Source: Flavobacteriales bacterium UBA4474 (GTDB lineage Bacteria > Bacteroidota > Bacteroidia > Flavobacteriales_D > Sanyastnellaceae). Taken from it: DNA of 7,340 bases. The DNA is taken from contig DGOE01000176.1 of the NCBI GenBank assembly GCA_002389295.1, forward strand, positions 1-7,340, in the 5' to 3' direction. A program made the translations under genes and the position numbers. Below, in pieces: positions 1 to 4,426 of this stretch. The stretch's first letter is position 1. Every line of letters starts with the position of its first letter. The notes below the pieces were generated by a model, which made no database searches, was not told where the DNA came from, and saw only the letters and a program-made list of their open reading frames with translations.

Positions 1-40
1 GGGTGGGCATAGACAGGGTTGCCGAAAACACAATGAAGCC

Positions 41-121
41 ATGAGAACCCCTGTTCTGTTGTCCGCCGCCTGCCTGCTCTCGGTTTGGCTTTCTGTGGCC
101 CCTGTGGCCCCTGTGGCGGCC
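41..121 (+). other. Sec signal peptide of the small propeller protein
   Basis: Residues 1-27 have a short basic start (MRTP), a hydrophobic core (VLLSAACLLSVWLSVA) and a small-residue end with VAA before Gln-28, which fits signal peptidase I cleavage. A Gln at the new N-terminus is common in Bacteroidota exported proteins. The last part is built from a 9-base tandem repeat listed separately. Confidence 0.8.
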
Positions 122-1240
122 CAAACTTGGGAGCAAGCCGCGGGAACGGCGGGCATCAACATGCAGTGCGTGCTGTCAGCGCAAGGCTGGGATTTTGGTG
201 GGGGTGCCCTTGGCACTTTTCGCTCTTCCGACGGCGGTGGCAGCTTTGAAGAGGCCAACGTCGGCAATACGAGTATGGGCCCCACCCGGGGGTTCACTTC
301 AGATGAGACGTATGTCTACAAGTGCACCAGCAATGGCGTGTTTCGCAGCGGAGACAATGGGGCGGGCTGGGAATCGGTGGCTACAGGGCTGCCTCAAATG
401 CTGACCCACGGTATGACCGCTACTGCCGGCCGCGTATGGGTGGCCACACAGACGGGCGTTTTTGCGAGCGACGACCAGGGCATGACCTGGGAAGGGGCCG
501 GCTTGGATGGACTGAATGTGCGGTGCATCACCGCATGGGAGGAGGTGGTGTTTGTGGGTACCATCGATGAGGGGCTGTTCAAGTCCGAGGATGGGGGCGC
601 TTCTTGGGAGGCGATCAACAACGGCTCTACCTCCAATTCCTTCCGTGCCATAGAGGCACATGCGGGAATGGTGTTTGCAGGAGGAGAAATTGGTACGGGC
701 GTTTTTCGGTCGCAGGACATGGGCGCTTCGTGGGAACTGCTGGGCGGCGGATTGCCGATGGGGTCCTACCGGGGATTTGCCACGGATGGGGAGTGGATTG
801 TGGCCGGTTCTTTTATGGCGGGTGTTTTTGCCTCTTCGGATGGCGGCGACACTTGGATGGAATTTAATGCGGGCCTAGGTGACCTGTCCATTTTTGACCT
901 GTGCTTCAACCAAGACCACCTGGTCGCGGCCACCAATGCTTCCGGCATCTGGCGTTTGCCCCGTACGGCGCTGGAATCAACCGGTATGGGCGAGGATGTG
1001 GCGGCTCGCGTGTGGACCCTTTACCCCAATCCGGCGGGCGATGTGGCCACCCTCGGGGGCCTGCCGCCCGCAGAGCCTTGGTGGGCTCAGCTCATAGGAT
1101 TGGACGGCCGGGTGGTCAAGGAATTCAACGGCGAGGGCGACACCCGGCTGTCTTTTGCCGGCCTGCCTTGCGGCACATACCTCTTGAGGGTGACTTCGGA
1201 ATCCGCGGGGGCGCAGGGAATACGCGTGGCCATTCACTGA
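41..1240 (+). CDS. Secreted Asp-box (BNR-like) beta-propeller protein with T9SS type A sorting domain
   Basis: Predicted exported protein of 399 residues. Seen: an N-terminal signal peptide (MRTPVLLSAA, then a hydrophobic stretch ending VAA/Q at about residue 27). Six Asp-boxes (S-x-D-x-G-x-x-W/F) follow at residues 62, 103, 143, 182, 224 and 265, spaced 39-42 residues apart. Each comes after a strand of the type 'VFVGT..GLF'. A seventh such strand near 292-304 (HLVAATNASGIW) lacks the Asp-box. Residues 324-399 form a T9SS type A tail (TLYPNPAGD, LPCGTYLLRV). Known: Asp-box repeats form beta-propellers, as in Ycf48/HCF136, sialidases and sortilins. Type A tails direct passage through the T9SS to the surface or medium and are then removed. 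Inferred: one seven-bladed propeller with a binding or scaffolding role; no catalytic residues are recognisable. The start at 41 is chosen because the signal peptide begins there. The frame is open upstream to the window edge, and no Shine-Dalgarno site is seen. Probably cotranscribed with the next gene, 45 bases downstream. Confidence 0.93.
   Translation: MRTPVLLSAACLLSVWLSVAPVAPVAAQTWEQAAGTAGINMQCVLSAQGWDFGGGALGTFRSSDGGGSFEEANVGNTSMGPTRGFTSDETYVYKCTSNGVFRSGDNGAGWESVATGLPQMLTHGMTATAGRVWVATQTGVFASDDQGMTWEGAGLDGLNVRCITAWEEVVFVGTIDEGLFKSEDGGASWEAINNGSTSNSFRAIEAHAGMVFAGGEIGTGVFRSQDMGASWELLGGGLPMGSYRGFATDGEWIVAGSFMAGVFASSDGGDTWMEFNAGLGDLSIFDLCFNQDHLVAATNASGIWRLPRTALESTGMGEDVAARVWTLYPNPAGDVATLGGLPPAEPWWAQLIGLDGRVVKEFNGEGDTRLSFAGLPCGTYLLRVTSESAGAQGIRVAIH
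92..118 (+). repeat. Three tandem 9-base units in the signal-peptide coding region
   Basis: Three consecutive in-frame copies of a unit close to CCTGTGGCC lie here. The first begins with T instead of C, and the last ends in G instead of C. They encode SVA-PVA-PVA, immediately before the predicted cleavage site. Because the unit is three codons, gain or loss of a copy would change signal peptide length without shifting the frame. Confidence 0.75.
1010..1237 (+). other. T9SS type A C-terminal sorting domain
   Basis: Residues 324-399 of the small propeller match the Por-secretion-tail pattern (TIGR04183/PF18962 type). The strand with YPNPAGD near its start is followed by a strand with 'AQLIGLDGRVV', then LSFAGLPCGTYLLRV and a closing strand (GIRVAIH). 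This assignment is by eye from known motif order; no profile search was run. Confidence 0.88.
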
Positions 1241-1285
1241 GCGGTGCGCTTTTCAGGGCTGAGGGTTGCAGGCTAATTTGAGCCT

Positions 1286-4200
1286 ATGATTCCAGCGCCA
1301 TTCTTTTCGTTCACTTCGCGCCGCTGTTTGGGTGCGTTGGCCGTGCTCTCGTTGTTGTTGAGCCCTTCCCCTGCAGATGGTCAGACTGCTGAGGCGGGCA
1401 TGGATGCCTTGGAGGAGGCGCTGCAGTTTCGGTGCATCGGGCCTTTCCGGGGCGGCCGTTCTGCGGCAGTGACCGGCGTGCCCAACGATCCCCTGACGTT
1501 TTACATGGGCGCTACCGGAGGTGGCGTTTGGAAAACGGCCAACGGGGGTGCTACGTGGGAAAACATCTCCGACGGTGATTTCGGCGGTTCCATCGGGGCC
1601 ATCGCGGTGAGCGCCTCGCACCCCAATGTCCTCTACGTGGGTGGAGGTGAGGTGACCGTCCGTGGCAATGTGTCTCCCGGCACGGGGGCATACAAGAGTG
1701 TGGACGGTGGGCGCAGTTGGAAGGCCATCGGGCTGGAAAATGCCCGCCACATCCCGCGCATCCGGATTCACCCCAACGACCCCAACACGGTGTATGCCGC
1801 TGTGCTCGGTGACCTCTTCAAGGACAGCGAGGAGCGGGGCGTCTACAAGTCGACCGATGGTGGGGCGAGCTGGGAGCGCGTGCTCTTTGCCAACGACCGT
1901 GCGGGCGCCGTGGATTTGGTGTTCGATCCGGTCAATCCGGAGGTCCTGTATGCGAGTACCTGGAATGTGCGCCGCACGCCGTATGACTTCTCTTCGGGGG
2001 GGCCGGGGTCGGCCTTGTGGAAGTCGGAGGATGGCGGGGCCACGTGGACGTCGCTCATGGAGCAGAAAGGCATGCCCGAGGGCCCGTTTGGCATCATCGG
2101 CGTGGCCGTTTCGCCGGTGAATCCCGACCGCGTGTGGGCGATCATGGAGAACGACAACGGAGGGGTGTACCGCTCGGATGATGCGGGTGAAACGTGGACC
2201 TTGACCAATTCGGACCGCAGCCTGCGCCAGCGCGCCTGGTACTACACGCGGATCTACGCCGACACCGAGGATGCCAACCGGGTGTATGTCATGAATGTGG
2301 CCTACCACGTGTCCAATGACGGGGGCGCGACGTTTGAATCGAACTACGCGCCGCACGGCGACCACCACGACCTGTGGGTGGCCCCCGATGACGCCAACCG
2401 GTTGATCATTGGTGACGACGGTGGGGCGCAGGTGAGCTACGATGCCGGCCAGAGTTGGTCCACCTACATGAACCAGCCGACGGCCCAATTCTACCGGGTC
2501 ACGACCGACGACCATTTCCCTTACCGCATCTATGGTGCCCAGCAGGATAACTCGGCCATCCGCATCGATTCGCGCGCCCGCGGGCGCTACATCACCGATG
2601 AAAACTGGGAGTCCACAGCAGGGGGGGAGAGTGCCCACTTGGCGCCGGACCCCACCGATGCGGATGTGGTCTACGGCGGTAGTTATGGCGGTTTTTTGAC
2701 ACGGTACAACCACGACCTGGAGATGAGCCGGGCGATCAATGTGTGGCCGGACAACCCCATGGGCTATGGCGCCGAGGGGATGAAATACCGGTTTCAATGG
2801 AATTTCCCGGTGTTCTTTTCGCCGCACGACCCGCAAAAAGTCTACACCTGCTCGCAATTCTTGCACGCCTCCACCAATGGCGGTGAAAGTTGGGACATCA
2901 TTTCCCCGGACTTGACCCGGAGCGAGTCTGAGAAGCTCGTCTCTTCGGGCGGTCCCATTACCAAGGACAACACGGGCGTGGAGTACTACGCCACCATCTT
3001 CGCTGCGGCCGAGTCGCCGCTGGAGGAGGGGCTCCTTTGGTGTGGTTCTGACGATGGCCTCATCCACGTGTCCCGCAACGGTGGCGCAGATTGGACGGAT
3101 GTGACGCCCAAGGACCTGCCCGAAGCGACGATGATCAACAGCATCGAGGTCGACCCCCACCGTCCCGGCGGACTTTACGTGGCGGGCACGCGCTACAAGT
3201 TGGGCGATTACGCGCCCTGCCTCTACCACACGTCGGATTACGGACAGACCTGGCGCAAGTTGGTCAAGGGCATCGGCGGCGGGCATTTCACCCGCGTCAT
3301 CCGGGCGGACCGCGAGGTGCCCGGACTGCTCTACGCCGGCACGGAATTCGGACTGTACGTCAGCACCGATGACGGGGACAGCTGGGTGCCGTTTCAGTAC
3401 AACCTGCCGCAGGTGCCCATCACGGACCTCGCACTCAAGGACAACGACCTGATCGTGGCCACCCAAGGGCGGAGTTTCTGGGTGCTCGACGACCTCGATG
3501 TCCTGTGGCAATCCATGGAAGAGCCGTTGGAAGCTGGCGCGCTGCGGTTGTTTGACCCCCATCCGACGGTCGGCTTTGGCGGCGGGTCGGGCAAGGCCAG
3601 CCCCACGCAAGGGACCAACCACCCCGCCGGTGTGCGGGTGCATTTTCACGTTCCGGAAGGGGCGGAGCAGGGGGCGCTGACCTTCAAAGACAGCGACGGG
3701 GCTGTCATTCGCGCGTTTGCTACGGACGCCGATGACAAGGCCGACAAGCTGGAACTCAAGGCCGGGCTGCAGCACTTTGATTGGGACTTGCGCTATGAGA
3801 AGGCGGACAAATTTGACGGCCTGCTGATGTGGTGGGGCAGCCTGTCTGGTCCGGTGGCCCCTCCGGGGACTTACGCCGCCGAGCTGGCTGTGGACGGCGA
3901 TACGCTGTCTTCCACGTTTGAAATTTTGCTCGATCCCCGATCAGAGGGCACTGCAGCCGACAGAAAGGCCCAGTTTGACTTTCTCAAGTCGGTGCGTGAC
4001 AAGGTGGACGAGACCCACGATGCCATCCGCCACATGCGGGCCGCCCGTGGACAAATTGCGGCCCTGACCGGCCGGTTGGATACGGCAAAACACGACGAGG
4101 TGATCGCTTTGGGCAAGCAGCTTGACTCCACCATGGTGGCGATCGAAGAGGTGCTGTACCAAACCAAGCTCAAGAGCAACCAAGACATGCTCAACTACCC

Positions 4201-4417
4201 CATCAAGCTCAACAACAAGTTGGCGCACGTGGGTTCGCTCGCCAACATGGGCATCTACCGCCCGACGGCGCAGATGTACGGTGTGCGGGATGCGGTGACA
4301 GCGGAAATTGATGTGGAGTTGGGCAAATGGTACGCCCTGCGCGACGTGGATTTGCCCGCACTCAATGCCGCCATCCGCGCCCACGAAATCGACATGATCG
4401 CGGTCCCTGAGGACTAA
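1286..4417 (+). CDS. Vps10/sortilin-like multi-Asp-box beta-propeller protein, exported
   Basis: Predicted exported protein of 1043 residues, near the usual length of this bacterial family (often annotated 'glycosyl hydrolase' or 'VPS10 domain-containing'). Seen: a signal peptide (Arg-12/Arg-13, hydrophobic 15-26, likely cleavage near ADG/Q33). There are eleven Asp-box-like motifs at about residues 84, 138, 189, 247, 297, 343, 384, 529, 596, 649 and 693. Segments I recognise from the family include GPFRGGRSAAVTG (52-64), GDHHDLW (358-364), YGAQQDNSAI (416-425), GGSYGGFLTRYN (464-475), QWNFPVFFSPHD (504-515) and WCGSDDGLIHVS (585-596). After the propellers come an Ig/FlgD-like beta region (about 782-884, ending TYAAELAVDG and FEILLDPR) and a helical C-terminus (890-1043). 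Known: Asp-box propellers bind peptides (sortilin) or glycans (GH74). Inferred: about two propellers and a periplasmic or outer-envelope location, since no T9SS tail is present. The hydrolase label is unsupported here. The 45-base gap suggests an operon with the gene before it. Confidence 0.95.
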   Translation: MIPAPFFSFTSRRCLGALAVLSLLLSPSPADGQTAEAGMDALEEALQFRCIGPFRGGRSAAVTGVPNDPLTFYMGATGGGVWKTANGGATWENISDGDFGGSIGAIAVSASHPNVLYVGGGEVTVRGNVSPGTGAYKSVDGGRSWKAIGLENARHIPRIRIHPNDPNTVYAAVLGDLFKDSEERGVYKSTDGGASWERVLFANDRAGAVDLVFDPVNPEVLYASTWNVRRTPYDFSSGGPGSALWKSEDGGATWTSLMEQKGMPEGPFGIIGVAVSPVNPDRVWAIMENDNGGVYRSDDAGETWTLTNSDRSLRQRAWYYTRIYADTEDANRVYVMNVAYHVSNDGGATFESNYAPHGDHHDLWVAPDDANRLIIGDDGGAQVSYDAGQSWSTYMNQPTAQFYRVTTDDHFPYRIYGAQQDNSAIRIDSRARGRYITDENWESTAGGESAHLAPDPTDADVVYGGSYGGFLTRYNHDLEMSRAINVWPDNPMGYGAEGMKYRFQWNFPVFFSPHDPQKVYTCSQFLHASTNGGESWDIISPDLTRSESEKLVSSGGPITKDNTGVEYYATIFAAAESPLEEGLLWCGSDDGLIHVSRNGGADWTDVTPKDLPEATMINSIEVDPHRPGGLYVAGTRYKLGDYAPCLYHTSDYGQTWRKLVKGIGGGHFTRVIRADREVPGLLYAGTEFGLYVSTDDGDSWVPFQYNLPQVPITDLALKDNDLIVATQGRSFWVLDDLDVLWQSMEEPLEAGALRLFDPHPTVGFGGGSGKASPTQGTNHPAGVRVHFHVPEGAEQGALTFKDSDGAVIRAFATDADDKADKLELKAGLQHFDWDLRYEKADKFDGLLMWWGSLSGPVAPPGTYAAELAVDGDTLSSTFEILLDPRSEGTAADRKAQFDFLKSVRDKVDETHDAIRHMRAARGQIAALTGRLDTAKHDEVIALGKQLDSTMVAIEEVLYQTKLKSNQDMLNYPIKLNNKLAHVGSLANMGIYRPTAQMYGVRDAVTAEIDVELGKWYALRDVDLPALNAAIRAHEIDMIAVPED

Positions 4418-4426
4418 CTGAGGCGG

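Noticed and set aside
1..40. Possible promoter or ribosome-binding site before the first gene
   Set aside because: Only 40 bases are available; no TAnnTTTG element or Shine-Dalgarno sequence is visible, only an A-rich stretch (CGAAAACACAATGAAG) that could help translation start.
1237..1256. Short hairpin just after the first gene (AGCG-GTG-CGCT followed by Ts, with outer CTGA/TCAG pairing)
   Set aside because: The stem is only four continuous base pairs, the outer pairing needs a three-base bulge, and the T run is short. Too weak to call a terminator between two likely cotranscribed genes.
1273..1280. TAATTTG resembling the Bacteroidota -7 element (TAnnTTTG)
   Set aside because: It is one base short of the consensus, lies only five bases before the ATG, and no TTG-type -33 element sits at the right distance.
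1319..1330. Arg-Arg pair in the large propeller's signal peptide (SRRCLG) as a Tat motif, or its Cys as a lipidation site
   Set aside because: Only the SRR part fits the Tat consensus and the Phe position is Cys. The Cys comes before the hydrophobic core, so it cannot be a lipobox. A Sec signal with cleavage near residue 32 fits better.
1253..3775. 840-codon open frame on the minus strand opposite the large propeller gene
   Set aside because: It is codon-aligned with a gene whose protein matches a known family throughout. Its own translation is rich in His, Arg, Pro and Val with no domain or signal, and its openness follows from the absence of TTA/CTA/TCA sense codons.
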